Assembly (NCBI RefSeq): GCF_963855985.1
Contig: NC_087096.1
Span: forward strand, 5,766,001-5,830,000
Source: Ostrinia nubilalis
Lineage: Eukaryota; Arthropoda; Insecta; Lepidoptera; Crambidae
Length of the DNA stretch: 64,000 nt
Reading direction: 5' to 3'
Shown here: one piece after another, positions 1 through 11,443 of the stretch
Layout: each line of letters starts with the position of its first letter
How positions within the stretch are numbered: position 1 is the first letter of the stretch
Made by a program: the position numbers and the translations under genes
Notes under the pieces: generated by a model
Database searches by the model: none
Told to the model about the DNA's origin: nothing
The model's input: the letters and a program-made list of their open reading frames with translations, nothing else

Positions 1-1182
1 ACTCGCTATAGTCGCTATCTTTGCAAGTGCTATGGTGAATGCGAGTTTGGCCATTTCAGTGCCCGCTCTAACCGCTCTTACGTTATTTACGCAGTACCTT
101 ACTTGAAAGAGGTGTTAAATAAGTATAAATCTTTGGACAAAATTTGATATTGATATTTTATGATTACGATCTTAAATTTGGGATTGGGACTACTTTGAGA
201 TCAGTTAGTAACGGTTAAATAACTGTTAGGTGAAACTTTTGTGATTCTTTTTTAAGATTAAATATTAGCTTATTAGTTTAAGTGTGTATAAGCTCCTGAA
301 AATTTCCCTATGTGGGTCCTAGTCCAATTATACTTTTAGGTCATGAAACTTAAAATGACATACATTATATCAAAATCTTAAACCAAGTCAAGACTGGGCC
401 AACTGGTCCTCGTCGAATTAAAGAACTCAGACCAATCACAGCTACAAATCTGGTTTAAAATTCGAACTGGATTTTAAAGTTCTGCACAGTACCGTATTGT
501 AAAAATTGAAACAAATGGGGGCATCGGTCACGTAACTGGAGCCTACGTAATAAAGGCTGGCCTGGATGCGGCGGAAAGTTTTCAGCTACACGAGTATGCT
601 TTTAGCAGTGCATCCACTTGGGGCGCCAGCGCGAATACCAATGTGTGAGCTCCTGAAATTTGTGCTGGGACAAGGTACGTACACACCTAGTGGCTTATAG
701 CTGCTATATTGGCTGTTGTGTATCGTTAGCTTTCATTATTTACTTTCTATTAGGCCGATCGTGTCTTAGTTTATCTGTCTACAGTTAAGAGTACTTTCCC
801 TTCAGGTGACATTACAAATTCCACCCTGTATTTCCTGTGATACCTACCTGTGTAGATTATTACCTTACATTTGAAAACGACGAAAACATAATACTAATGC
901 TGAAATATTGTGACGTTAATATGAAGCAAACGCGTAGAAAAATCAATAATATCAATCTACAAAAAATAATTTCATCCCTGACAGGAGAAATTAATTACAT
1001 TTTATCTCTTAAATATTATCTCGTTGATACGATATTATTTTTTCCATACTTCCTGTAAGGCATATTTCGGAATTCCAGTAACTTCGGTTATAATGAATTG
1101 CTATAAAATTAAATCTCCTTGATGTCGTGTTTACTGGTTTAATTTTGCGTAATGATATTACCAGGAAATCACTAATGAAGAA

Positions 1183-1263
1183 CAAGTACCTACCTAATTT
1201 TCGACCAGCCAAATACTTACCTAAGTACCTTTATTTACTGGTCGAAAATTAGGTAGGCACTTG
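1183..1263. repeat. Inverted repeat / hairpin, 26-bp arms
   Basis: Arms at 1183-1208 and 1238-1263 are reverse complements with about one mismatch, around a 29-base loop. The arm reads CAAGTACCTACCTAATTTTC onward. It may be a tiny foldback element or the hairpin of a larger decayed one. No target duplication is obvious. Confidence 0.75.
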
Positions 1264-1365
1264 TCGGAGTTTAAGTACTCGTGTGAGGTACACACCATTT
1301 CTGATGTAATTTTTAAATCTTAGATTTATTAATCTATCTTTTGTCCGCGCTTTTGAAGTGAAATC

Positions 1366-1489
1366 TAAGGCTGGGTTGCACCATCTTACTTTAACTTGGA
1401 CAAACGTCAAAAATCTGTCAAACTCCATACAAAAAACACCGGTTATCGTTAAAGTTACGGTCAAAGTTAGGTAGTGTAACTCAGCCTAA
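1366..1489. repeat. Short MITE, family 'AGGCTGGGTTGCACCA', copy 1
   Basis: About 124 bp with imperfect inverted ends: it starts AAGGCTGGGTTGCACC and ends with the complement of AGGCTGAGTTACAC. Related copies lie at 2700-2786 (partial), 57019-57139 and 62896-63020, all sharing the internal TTTGACAGATTTTTGACGTT type core in one orientation or the other. No coding capacity, so a non-autonomous DNA element whose mobilising transposase is not in this window. Confidence 0.75.
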
Positions 1490-1625
1490 AACAATTTGAC
1501 AAAACGATAGCCTAAAAAACTTAAATGCTGTTAGTTTCAAATTTCCATCCAATCAAACTTTTACCTCGAAAGGCCAATTCTTATTTCTCTTCTACACCAT
1601 AAAAACAATATGTGAAAAATTTGAA

Positions 1626-1790
1626 GCCACGGTAGCCGAACGATGAAGGGGTCGGACTGGCTGACTCCGGGGAACGCGGGTTCTTTCCCCGCCGCTGCTC
1701 GACTATTATGGTGAGCTCACTCGTGACACAAGCATATTTAGCTTAGTATAAGGGGCTAACGGGAGTATTAGTAATTGGTGCAAATAACAA
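1626..1790 (+). repeat. SINE-like tRNA-derived repeat
   Basis: The stretch GGTAGCCGAACGATGAAGG resembles an A box, and GCGGGTTCTTTCCCCGCC resembles a tRNA T-arm/B box. A tail follows that ends in AT-rich DNA (CACTCGTGACACAAGCATAT region). This layout is typical of lepidopteran tRNA-derived SINEs. It does not fold as an intact tRNA and no anticodon arm can be assigned, so it is not called a tRNA gene. Confidence 0.5.
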
Positions 1791-2699
1791 ATTACTAACT
1801 AAAATTCAGCTTTCTATGTCCAACCAAGGACTACCTACGCCTACTGTGAGTCAGTCACGCCTTCTATTTTTATTATGATAAATGTTAAAAGCTAATTTGG
1901 CTGATTGGGTGTTGGCATTTACTGTATTATTCAGAATTCGCTTCACACCTCCCGTCACTCTCTTAATTGTTCGCTGGTCACGCAATCGACTGACCTGATT
2001 ATTATCAGTTCAATTTGTTGATGGAAATGAAAAATTAACTGCGGAATCAGTTAATAATAAATTATTGCAAAATTTTAAGTGCGTGGTTTGGTTGGCAACA
2101 CTTTTATAGATGTCAATAATTGTAGAGCTTTTGCTGTAGTTTTAACACAAGATAATCTTGCACAGCTTTAATTATTCAAAGTAGCTGCTAGTATTTGTAC
2201 TTGGTAATTTGTCTTTATTTCTTTAGTAGTTTATTTGTCGTATCAATAGGGTACCGAACTTTCTTTGTGAAAAGTTACTATTTTATTTGCTTAAATTCGA
2301 ATTTTCAAATTCGTGTACCTATAATTTAGTCATAAAAATTAAGTCATATACAAAGACATATTACATAACCTACTAATAAAAGAACTATCTTTTAACGTTC
2401 ACTACGAGGTAAAAACATGATGATTGAAGTCAATTTTATCGGCAGTAATATTCTCCTCTTTTCATATTTTTCTAATTTCCTACCCTAAATTGCCTACACC
2501 TAATTTTGATTCTTTAACAGAAACTCCAATACAAATATTTCGATTAGAACATTAACGGAAGGCCTACCAAACCGGTAAGAGATAACGCAGCGGACGCGCC
2601 GGAAGGCACCGCACCGGAAAGACGATATCGGAGCTGGAAACGTATGAGTTTCACAAATATCAATATGAATGTAACTTTAATAGAGCAAAAAGTAAGGTA

Positions 2700-2786
2700 A
2701 TCGTCAAAAGCTTGTTAAACTCATACAAAAAAAAATCGGTTATGGTTATAGTTACAGTTAAAGCATGATGGTGCAACCCAGTCTAA
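2700..2786. repeat. Partial copy of the 'AGGCTGGGTTGCACCA' MITE
   Basis: The right end matches the complement of the terminus (GATGGTGCAACCCAGTCTAA), and the interior shows the same TGTTAAACTCATACAAAAAA-type core as the copy at 1366-1489. The left terminus is degraded. Confidence 0.6.
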
Positions 2787-3440
2787 GATCAGTAGATAAT
2801 TTGTCTAATAATAGGCAATTGGGAATTGGGAAATTAAAAAAGACACACGAGGTAAGAAAGCTCTTTAAAAAGTAAACCGCTCTCTTCGCTGTTTCTTATT
2901 ATTTTGAGTAGTTTCACTATATGCGACCGATAAGCTAATCAATAAACAAATTAAAAGAATAAGGACCAATGCTGAAGATTATTTCCACGATTTTCCCAAT
3001 GGGGTAGATAAAAGCATGACAATAACATAAAGCACACCACAAATTAACAGCTTAAAATAAAAGAAAATTGCCCATGCAGGTATTTAATTACTTTCACAAA
3101 ATAACCCACAATGCAATCGTCATATATTTCAAGTTTATTGTTCCTATTCTCTTAAATTTACTCAGTTTGATGGTAGTTTCGCCGCAAAATAATTTCACTG
3201 TGAGATTTATCGACGCGTGTCCGTGCTTGCGCATGTTGAATGCACAAATTGGTGGTCACCCTGATTCAAGGGACATTCAGTTATAAAAAAGTAATATGAT
3301 AGATTTTCTGGTAACATTAATAAGATGAATGTAGGTACGTCGCATGAGACCGCGGTAACAATTTCAATACTCAATATGTTTATTTATATTCTGTCTAGAT
3401 TCGCTAATGCTTGAAGGGATAGACCATAATATGAAAATGA

Positions 3441-3483
3441 AATGTTACTGAAAATGTAATTTTTATTCATTTTCAGTAACATT
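3441..3483. repeat. Perfect 16-bp stem hairpin
   Basis: AATGTTACTGAAAATG at 3441-3456 is the exact reverse complement of 3468-3483, with an 11-base AT-rich loop. No gene end is nearby, so a terminator role is not indicated. Likely the residue of a small foldback insertion. Confidence 0.7.
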
Positions 3484-4439
3484 ATTTATTCAATTTAGAC
3501 TAATATTTGGCACTTATGAACGTCATAATAATAATTTTGCAAAAAGGTAATCCTTATGGGGCTCTTTACATACTCGTATCTACTACACTCCCTTATCCAT
3601 GGAATGAGGACCTTAATAAGATAGCTGGCAGTGGCTGGGTGAAAAATGTGAAACAGAACTTGGACAGAAACACACTGTGGTGTGTTGGAAGTAGGAAGAA
3701 GAAAGCTTGCAGAATAGAAAAAGCTTGTAGTACTTCATTCAAGGCTTGCGCTTTAGTTTAGTCAAGTTTATATCTTAACTGGAACTTATAATCCTAATTT
3801 ATAACACCATTAAACTCTGCCAGTACCAAAAAACTAAGCACCTATAAAATATTGAATAACAACCAACCTTATTTCAGAAGGGAAAACATTAAAATTCCCG
3901 ACGCGGTGTCGAAAATATGAAAATTGTTTCCAATTAAAGTGTGATGGCGCGGTATAAATGGTTTCATCACTCAAGGACGTTAAAACAAACAGTCTTTCTC
4001 GTTTCATTCGTTTGAAGTGTGCTAATAAATAATTTGTCCTCGGTTGTTTCTCCGGACTCGGGCCGATGAGAAAACCCGGGCAAGTCCGCTTTGGTGACAG
4101 TTATGAAGGTTCTCTAGGTAAAGAACTAGTAAATCGTGCTATTTTTAGAAAAATATTGACATTAAGACAGCGATTGGCACGACGACGACCACATGGATTC
4201 AGGGCTCAGAAAATTACAATTGAAACAACAGAAGTATTATAAGAACTATATAGATATTAATATAATTATATTACGCTATAAACTTCTGTGTCAATAAATT
4301 ATTTCTTTAACTATGAATAAAACAACATGAACAATGAAAGTACGATTATGTACCGGTTCCCCGGCACAACCTTATTTGCTTTTCAATTGATGTTGACTAA
4401 ATAGAAAATTATAAACATAAATTATTAGAAAAAAATGAC

Positions 4440-4529
4440 GACGATCTCACGAGGGTCGCGGGAGGTGCCTGGATGCGGGCGGCGCAGGACCGGTCGTTGT
4501 GAAACCGGCCTTTGTCCAGCAATGGACAT
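4440..4529 (+). pseudogene. 3' tail of a non-LTR retrotransposon, split by the hAT-like MITE
   Basis: The stretch resembles the 3' coding end of lepidopteran RTE/craniofacial-development-protein-2-like reverse transcriptases. A read with frame breaks gives words like 'QDR' and 'AFVQQW', encoded by CTGGATGCGGGCGGCGCAGG and TTTGTCCAGCAATGGACAT. It resumes after the inserted hAT-like element at 5399 and ends near 5425 in an A-rich run. Only the terminal part of the retrotransposon is present, so it is a 5'-truncated dead copy. Similar tails lie at 13765-13925 (reverse strand), 25420-25545, 26110-26180 and 26790-26870. Confidence 0.55.
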
Positions 4530-5398
4530 TAGAGATGAAACGGATAGTTGTTTGGCCGGATACCGGATACCGGATATCCGGCCAGCTGCTAGGCCGGATA
4601 GCCGGATATCCGGCGGCCGGATAGTTGGCCAATGAGGGTTTTCGCGAATGGAAAATCCGCCAGATGGCAATACGTAGACGCGAGGTCCAAATGCTGCATA
4701 ATTGGTTATTTTTAACATGACATTGACAGATATGTCAAAATCCACCATTCACGCAGCAGTCAGACCCCACATCCACAACCCTCATTGTCTCGTTGCATGT
4801 CGTGACGAGTTTAGCGCCGCACAGGTGCTTCGAACGCGATCAGTGGGTCTATTAGAAGATTAGACTAGTCACACTTTTCGAAAATCGAATCCGTCCGAAT
4901 AGAATGTCAGATTTTGCCACTTGTCTAGTGGGTAGATCAATTCGGGCGATTTTGGTTGCCATTGTGAGTGTGTGATTGAATAGCGAAAAATTAGTTTACT
5001 TGCTGCGTAATCTGACTGAGCTGCATCATGACATCAGATCATCAGTGAAAAAAAGATCGCCTTTTTTATTTGGCAATATTCCGACATTAACAGATAATTA
5101 CGTATTCGTCATTACAGTGAATAGCCCAGAAAAAGAAATTAGTTTTTAAAAGGCTTTAATAAGGCTTTTTTTGTAGCTTTTTGGACTTTAAATAAAAGCC
5201 ATCATTACTAGAAGCCATTTTATTGACATTTACTTCAAAGATTAATGCATTTCATTTTATTAGTAGGAAATTGTCGTAGTTTTTTAATATCCGGTATCCG
5301 GCCGGATAGTGAGTTACTATCCGGTATCCGGCCGGATAGTAAATTTAGGCCGGATATCCGGCCTACCGGATAGTTACCGGATATCCGTTTCATCTCTA
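4530..5398. mobile_element. Non-autonomous hAT-like element (MITE), 869 bp
   Basis: The ends are inverted repeats starting TAGAGATGAAACGGATA. The insertion is flanked by an exact 8-bp target duplication, ATGGACAT (4522-4529 and 5399-5406). An 8-bp duplication and this kind of end are hallmarks of the hAT superfamily. Sub-terminal regions (4548-4625 and 5290-5385) are dense in CCGGATA/TATCCGG words in both orientations, giving palindromic clusters that probably serve as transposase-binding repeats. No transposase frame is present; the open frames across the CCGG clusters arise from repeat composition. It interrupts a retrotransposon tail. Confidence 0.85.
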
Positions 5399-5406
5399 AT
5401 GGACAT

Positions 5407-6553
5407 CATTTGGCTGACACGTACGATTAAAAAAAAGTGATTTGTGGATTGATCTGCTGTCAACATTATTTTTTAAACAAATGTAGATGAAAACCAACTA
5501 CGGTTTAGCCTTTCATGCAGAACTCTAAAAAGCGTATCTTAGCTCCAGTTCCTTGGTAATTTAAATTTCTGCAACTTGGAAATTGCTGTTCTGACTTGTA
5601 AACAAACTTCCTTTGGTTCACTCGAAAAAATAACGCGCTTCAAGATACCGTCTTTCCAATTTGTCTAGGTTCAAGTTTAGACCTAATAACCTGCTGGCTC
5701 TAAAGTTGGTTATTGAGTTTTGTTCTCAGTTACTTTTTATAATGATTCCTTCTCTTAGTTTATAGGAATCCTTGTAAGAGCAATCACGTGTCTGTCTATT
5801 AGTTATCTCCTCACTCAGCCTATTTTCTAAAAACTATTAATTTGATGACTTAAGGTACAGTATGGAATTTCTTATTTTAATATGAGATGCGCTGTGTAAA
5901 AAAGAAAATATTGTTCCAGGAATTAGATTTGATGGATCGATCTTGTATCTTATACAGAGACTCGAAAATTTGAAAACGGCGTTGGGGAGAAAGTAAATTG
6001 TTGGTAACGAACTGTTAAAAGTTTGGTAACTATTACAGTTTTCGTAACTCCACGTGCAGCGTGCGTCAGAATTCACACTATCGTTCGCTGCATTCACAGG
6101 GAATTATTGAGGGTCATTAAAATTTATCCTTTCCTTAATTTTTCAGAGTATGTATGTTTTATTATTATTCTGTAGGTAATGTAGGTATTTAGCTTATGAA
6201 AAGCACAAAAGATATGCGTGTATAGTTTTAAGTTCTTTTGTTCTTTTTTGATTTGCTTTTTGTGTCAAATAAAGTTTTTCTTGTCTTATCTTAATTTATT
6301 ATGAAGGTAATATCTAATATCACAAGTAGTGCGCAAGTCATTGCATCAATGAGGGATGTGTCGGTAGTGCGTACGGAACTGCGGGTAGCCGGAGATAATG
6401 TTCCGGAAAGGCCCACCGTACGATTTCGTCGGCACAACGCCGAGCGCTCCGGATCTAGCCGTATACTATTTGATGATAAATTACATCCTGTAGTGTACTA
6501 CCACGATAATGGTGTGTGAAAATGCGTGGTTCACATTTTTTACTTGGTAAGTA
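5407..6553. other. Non-coding stretch, no recognised gene
   Basis: Nothing supportable beyond the last bases of the interrupted retrotransposon tail (to about 5425). A 72-codon open frame at 6301-6519 has ordinary composition but no recognisable motif, splice context or neighbour. I do not call it a gene. Confidence 0.5.
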
Positions 6554-6880
6554 AGTATAAGCACAGAATAATAATAAGTACTACCACAGAATAATAATAA
6601 GTACTACGTACAGAAGTTTTACTTCGCGAAGGTATTTAAAAAAATGTATGCTCAATGTCATTAACAATATGGTGTAATTTAGCCTGTCTCAAGAGTCAAG
6701 CACCATTTTGTTGACAAACGTCAGTGATCGGCACTGCGCCGAAGCTATAGGGCTGACTTCGGTAAAATGATGTGACGTGAGGTGCCAAACTGCGGAAAAT
6801 GGCGGAGGAAATACAAATTATCATGAATAATATTAACTACTTATTTACCTCTCAGTGTCTTGACGCAACTTAAAAAAGTA

Positions 6881-7239
6881 TGACGGCGCATCGATTATTT
6901 TAGAGCGGGGTAGTCGTCCCGCTCTGACGCAACACCGAGCGCTGGCGCGCGCCCGCAGTCGAGCGCAGCCTTCATAGTGGTTACATCGATTTGCATCGCG
7001 CAACTACGCTACGTGTTCGGTGGAGTGTCTGTGATTTTCGATTAATTCTAATATCGGCAATGTAATAGAAGTAATATCTCGGTGATTATTAAAATAGCTT
7101 GGACTTAATGGTGAAAGTTCGTTTAATTTTCCTCGCCCGATTACCCACGCCAATCTACCCACTATTTGACACTATTGGCAATGGAGACCCACGATAATGA
7201 TAGAGGTACTGATCCTTCACATCAGGGTGACGTGCCTTT
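6881..7239 (+). repeat. 5' LTR of the Ty3/mdg4-type retrotransposon
   Basis: This 359-bp block reappears at 12032-12390 with no difference that I can find by eye. It begins TGACGGCGCATCG and ends CGTGCCTTT. It is preceded by AAGTA (6876-6880), matched after the 3' copy at 12391-12395. If the next A (7240) is counted in the LTR, the target duplication is AGTA. Unusually the LTR contains the start codon and the first 19-20 codons of gag-pol. Confidence 0.92.
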
Positions 7240-10200
7240 ATCAGAAGTGGGATGCGAAGGGCAAACATCTGAGGAAAATGTCCGTGGCCGAGAGACAACG
7301 ACACCGAACTTTGTGCTTCATATGGAGACCTTGTTATCAAGATTATTGTCGACGCCGCAACCGGAACGTTCAACCAGTGCCAGTACCCAGCTGATCCAGT
7401 TCAACCCTGACGACAGTGAAGCGGATATAGAAGGTTGGTGCAGAGTGACCGAGATAATAATTGACAATAGAAAATTAGAAGGCGCAGAGCTATTGCTGGT
7501 ACTTACACACGCTTTGAAGGGGCGAGCTGCTTCATGCTTAACAAAGCTACAGGCTTCGCAGCTATCATGGCCTCAGATAAAAGAATTGCTGCTAGCCAAA
7601 TTTGCGAAACCCATGTTGGCTCAAGACTACTTCGATGATATACTTCGATTTCAAGTTGGACCCAAGGAGACAGCGTGTGAAGCAGCTATGCGGCTCTGGA
7701 GTCTCATAGAACGCATACCACGTACCGAAATGGCCGAAGACATACAGACTGGGTTTGTAGCCGCTGTACTAAGCCAGAAGGATCCCGCCATTCGAAGAGA
7801 GCTGCACTCGCACAATGTATCAACGAGAGCCCAACTTTTTCGTATTCTTAATGGGATTTCACTGAAACGTCGACATGACATCAACGACATGACCCAAGAT
7901 ATCGAAGCTAAGAGAGCTCGTTTTATGGAACCACGCTTTACCGGAACGTGTCACCGTTGTGGCGCTCAAGGACATAAGGCGCTAGACTGCCGTAGAAGAC
8001 GTGATAATATACCGGCAGCGACCAAGACTTCGGACCTATCATCGAAGACACCGGAAACGTCGCGTTCACTCACCTGCTTCGTGTGTGGCCAACCAGGGCA
8101 CCTCGCATCGACGTGTCCAGACAGAAGAGGAGGAGCGCCAGCGACAACCAAGGAGGTCCACGTCTGCGAGCGCAGAGCATCCAGGAGCACCTTAACTACA
8201 TCATCTGGTGAGCCCGTCTCCTTTCTTTTTGATAGTGGTTCCGCTTGCTCGTTAGTGACTAGTAGCTTTGCTGAGAAGTTTCCGGGTACTTTGCATAACA
8301 ATTTGGTTTGTCTGACCGGTATCGGTAAAGAGGATGTGAAATGTGTGTCACAGGTCTTTAGCCCCGTCACTATTCAAGGAATTACGGTACCTTTACTTTT
8401 CCATATTGTTCCCGATGGTAGTATAACAGAACCCGTTATTATAGGCAGAGATTTGCTAGAAAACGATGTCCGTGTACAAATCAATAGCGATAAAATAGAG
8501 TTTTCCTTGAGCAAGAAAGTTAACTTGACCGATAAATCTGACAGTTTTGACTTTTCCATGATAGACACCGATTTAGAGGGCGACGATAAAACCGCTCTCA
8601 TCAACATATTAAAAAAATATAGTGACTTCTTTATCGATGGCATACCTACACGACGTGTGACGACTGGTACTTTGCGCATAGATCCCATTGACCCTAATAA
8701 AATTGTTCAGAGGCGCCCCTACAGATTAGCACCTACGGAAAAGGAAATTGTTAAGGACAAAATAGAATCTCTTTTAAAAGCAGGTGTCATCCGCGAGAGT
8801 AACTCCCCGTTCGCCAGCCCAATCCTCCTAGTAAAAAAAAAGGACGGAACGGACAGAATGTGCGTGGATTATAGAGAACTTAACGCAAACACGCGTCCAG
8901 AACACTTTCCCCTGCCCAGGATTGACGAACAAATAGATCGTCTTCATGGTGCTCATTATTTTTCTTCCCTGGACATGGCATCCGGGTACCACCAAATTTT
9001 AGTTGACAGCGATAGCGATAGCATAGCCCGAACAGCCTTCGTGACACCTGAAGGGCAGTATGAGTATCTGGCCATGCCCTTCGGGTTACGTAACTCAGCT
9101 TCTGTGTATCAGCGGTGCATAAATAAGGCCCTAGGTCCCCTAAAAGATAAAGTAGCCTTAGCGTATATGGATGACGTGCTCTGCTATTCAAGTGACGTCA
9201 CCCAGGGCCTAGAACGCCTTGACAAAACACTCTTAGCGTTATCGGAAGCCGGATTTTCTTTCAATATCAAGAAATGTAAATTTATGAAGGGTCAAATCGA
9301 TTATCTTGGCTATGTTATAAAATCTGGTGAAGTAGCTCCAAACCCTAAGAAGATTCAAGCCTTGGCAAATGCACCGACCCCAAAGACGGCCACACAGGTT
9401 AGGCAATTTTTGGGCCTTGCCTCCTATTTTAGGCGGTTTGTACCAAACTATACTCGTGTTGTAGGACCTCTTTACCCGCTGACAAAATTAAAGGGTCCAA
9501 TAAAATGGACTGAAGCCCATGATGAGATCCATAAGAAAATTGTTAAAATACTGACGTCTGAGCCTGTGCTCACAATATTTGACCGCGATGCTCCTATCGA
9601 GCTCCACACAGACGCGAGTTCAGAAGGATACGGGGCAATACTTATACAGCGTAAAGACAATGTACCTCATGTTGTGTCGTATTTCAGCCGTCGAACGACC
9701 GACACGGAATCTAGGTATCATTCGTACGAACTAGAAACCCTGGCGGTCGTTCGAGCGGTAGAAAACTTCCGCCACTATTTATATGGACAGCATTTCACAG
9801 TCTTTACGGACTGCAATTCTCTCAAAGCGTCCAAGTCCAAAACAGACCTTACCCCGCGTGTCCATCGTTGGTGGGCCTTTCTGCAGGCCTATGACTTTGA
9901 CATAGTCCACAAACAGGGTACCAGCATGGAACACGCAGACTTTTTGTCTAGAAATCTTCCTCAATCAGAATCTCCACCCGGACAGTCAGAATTAGATAAG
10001 ACACATGACACGGTAAAGAAAATTAAAGATGTCCATTTCGTTGAGTTGCACCAAGGCTGGTTGGCAGTAGAGCAGAAACGTGATAGTGAAATCCAAGACC
10101 TGATTTCAAAGCATACTAATAGGGAACTCCCCGAAGCAGTAGCTCATACATATGACATTAGGCAGGGTACACTATACAGGAAAGTAGAACGCAACAAAAG

Positions 10201-11443
10201 CACTTTTTGGCTTCCAATTGTCCCCAGGTCTCTTACATGGACTTTGATCAACCACGTGCATACAGAAATCATGCACTTAGGCGCAGAAAAGACCCTAGAT
10301 AAACTGTACGAACAGTATTGGTTCCCACAAATGGCGAAACAAGTTCGCATGTTTGTAAGTTCATGTATTGTGTGTAAGGCTTCCAAAGGTTGCTCAGGAG
10401 CCCAACAGGTCAGGCTGCACCCCATCCCTAAAGCTGCTACGCCTTGGCACACCATCCATATAGATATCACAGGCAAACTAAGTGGAAAAAGCGATAGGAA
10501 AGAATACTCTTCTGTTATAATCGATTCCTTCACTAAGTACGTTCTCTTAGAGTATACTTCCTCTCTCGATGCTGCTAGTGCAGTTAAAGCCCTAAAGAAA
10601 GCCGTTTGTCTTTTTGGAGCCCCCAAGCGGATAATTGCCGATCAGGGTCGGTGTTACATCAGCGCCGACTTTAAGCAGTTCTGTTCTGACCACAACATTG
10701 AACTACATTTTATCGCTACGGGTTCCAGTAGGGCCAATGGTCAAGTGGAGCGAGTGATGCGCACTTTAAAGAGCCTTCTCACTATTATAGAAAATGACCC
10801 CAACAAAACATGGCGAGACGAACTTCCTGATGTCCAGCTAGCATTAAACAGTACGCGATCTCGAGTCACAGGTTACACTCCAACAGAATTGATGTTCGGT
10901 ATACGCGCGCAGTCTTTAGGCATATCCCGTATAGCCCACCAAGTAGAACCAGAACAGCGTATAGATTTAGAGGAAGCTAGAAACATTGCAGCGCAAAACA
11001 TTAGTAAGGCCGCGTCTTCTGAAATAGAACGATTTAACCGAGGCCGCGCAGTGGTAAAACCATTTTCTACTGGTGAGTACGTTTTCATAAAATCCAGTGA
11101 ACGCAACCAGACGAAACTGCATAGGAAATTTAGGGGTCCGTTTGTAATTACTCGCGTGCTAGATCATGACCGGTATGAGCTACGGAATATTGACGGGTCT
11201 AATAGAACGTATAAGTATGCACACGAAAATCTACGTGCGGTACCCAGAGGCTACGATGGCTTACTTGAAATAGCTACTTCTCTAACTGACTGTGACGAAG
11301 TGGCCGAGACGGCGGGCCAGGGTCAAAATGAGATGGAGAGGGTTTCGTCCGATGATGATAGTGAAACCGTGTCTGTTGATGGCTCGCGAACTTGTTCCGC
11401 TACTTCCGGAACCCTCTCTGCCTCTGAATTAGACGAGCCCTAA
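7181..11443 (+). CDS. Gag-Pol polyprotein of a Ty3/mdg4 (gypsy-type) retrotransposon
   Basis: One uninterrupted frame of 1,420 codons encodes all retrotransposon functions. In order: a gag region (about 70-240), two CCHC zinc knuckles (about 257-270 and 299-312), an aspartic protease with DSG (about 351-353), reverse transcriptase with YMDD (662-665), RNase H with its HTDAS motif (about 808-812), and integrase. The integrase has an HHCC zinc module (about 1025-1065) and DDE residues near D1095, D1154 and E1190, spaced as DD35E, then a GPF-type tail module near 1320. Order RT-RNaseH-IN identifies Ty3/Metaviridae rather than copia. The ATG at 7181 is the first methionine; a TTG at 7166 is not needed. 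There is no env gene. With identical LTRs and no stop or frameshift, the copy looks young and potentially competent. Gag and Pol share one frame, so no frameshift signal regulates their ratio. Confidence 0.95.
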   Translation: METHDNDRGTDPSHQGDVPLSEVGCEGQTSEENVRGRETTTPNFVLHMETLLSRLLSTPQPERSTSASTQLIQFNPDDSEADIEGWCRVTEIIIDNRKLEGAELLLVLTHALKGRAASCLTKLQASQLSWPQIKELLLAKFAKPMLAQDYFDDILRFQVGPKETACEAAMRLWSLIERIPRTEMAEDIQTGFVAAVLSQKDPAIRRELHSHNVSTRAQLFRILNGISLKRRHDINDMTQDIEAKRARFMEPRFTGTCHRCGAQGHKALDCRRRRDNIPAATKTSDLSSKTPETSRSLTCFVCGQPGHLASTCPDRRGGAPATTKEVHVCERRASRSTLTTSSGEPVSFLFDSGSACSLVTSSFAEKFPGTLHNNLVCLTGIGKEDVKCVSQVFSPVTIQGITVPLLFHIVPDGSITEPVIIGRDLLENDVRVQINSDKIEFSLSKKVNLTDKSDSFDFSMIDTDLEGDDKTALINILKKYSDFFIDGIPTRRVTTGTLRIDPIDPNKIVQRRPYRLAPTEKEIVKDKIESLLKAGVIRESNSPFASPILLVKKKDGTDRMCVDYRELNANTRPEHFPLPRIDEQIDRLHGAHYFSSLDMASGYHQILVDSDSDSIARTAFVTPEGQYEYLAMPFGLRNSASVYQRCINKALGPLKDKVALAYMDDVLCYSSDVTQGLERLDKTLLALSEAGFSFNIKKCKFMKGQIDYLGYVIKSGEVAPNPKKIQALANAPTPKTATQVRQFLGLASYFRRFVPNYTRVVGPLYPLTKLKGPIKWTEAHDEIHKKIVKILTSEPVLTIFDRDAPIELHTDASSEGYGAILIQRKDNVPHVVSYFSRRTTDTESRYHSYELETLAVVRAVENFRHYLYGQHFTVFTDCNSLKASKSKTDLTPRVHRWWAFLQAYDFDIVHKQGTSMEHADFLSRNLPQSESPPGQSELDKTHDTVKKIKDVHFVELHQGWLAVEQKRDSEIQDLISKHTNRELPEAVAHTYDIRQGTLYRKVERNKSTFWLPIVPRSLTWTLINHVHTEIMHLGAEKTLDKLYEQYWFPQMAKQVRMFVSSCIVCKASKGCSGAQQVRLHPIPKAATPWHTIHIDITGKLSGKSDRKEYSSVIIDSFTKYVLLEYTSSLDAASAVKALKKAVCLFGAPKRIIADQGRCYISADFKQFCSDHNIELHFIATGSSRANGQVERVMRTLKSLLTIIENDPNKTWRDELPDVQLALNSTRSRVTGYTPTELMFGIRAQSLGISRIAHQVEPEQRIDLEEARNIAAQNISKAASSEIERFNRGRAVVKPFSTGEYVFIKSSERNQTKLHRKFRGPFVITRVLDHDRYELRNIDGSNRTYKYAHENLRAVPRGYDGLLEIATSLTDCDEVAETAGQGQNEMERVSSDDDSETVSVDGSRTCSATSGTLSASELDEP
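7241..7259 (+). promoter_or_regulatory. Putative primer-binding site within gag
   Basis: Directly after the 5' LTR, TCAGAAGTGGGATGCGAAG resembles the complement of the 3' acceptor/T-arm of an insect tRNA-Leu, without the terminal TGG that pairs with CCA. It lies inside the gag coding sequence because translation starts in the LTR. The tRNA assignment is from general knowledge of tRNA-Leu ends and needs checking. Confidence 0.5.

Larger units (their letters stand above)
1..4429. other. AT-rich non-coding flank with scattered repeats
   Basis: I see no supportable gene here. Open frames are short, lack recognisable domains and are interrupted by AT-rich tracts. The identifiable content is a perfect-looking hairpin at 1183-1263, two copies of a small MITE (1366-1489 and a damaged one near 2700-2786), a SINE-like tRNA-derived stretch at about 1626-1790 and a 16-bp-stem hairpin at 3441-3483. 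These are listed separately. The rest looks like ordinary lepidopteran intergenic or intronic DNA. Confidence 0.6.

Noticed and set aside
4425..4748. Overlapping 60-107 codon frames on both strands
   Set aside because: They arise from the CCGGATA palindrome clusters of the hAT-like element and have no domain.
6301..6519. 72-codon frame in a non-coding stretch
   Set aside because: No recognisable motif, no splice or expression context; could be an exon but nothing supports it.
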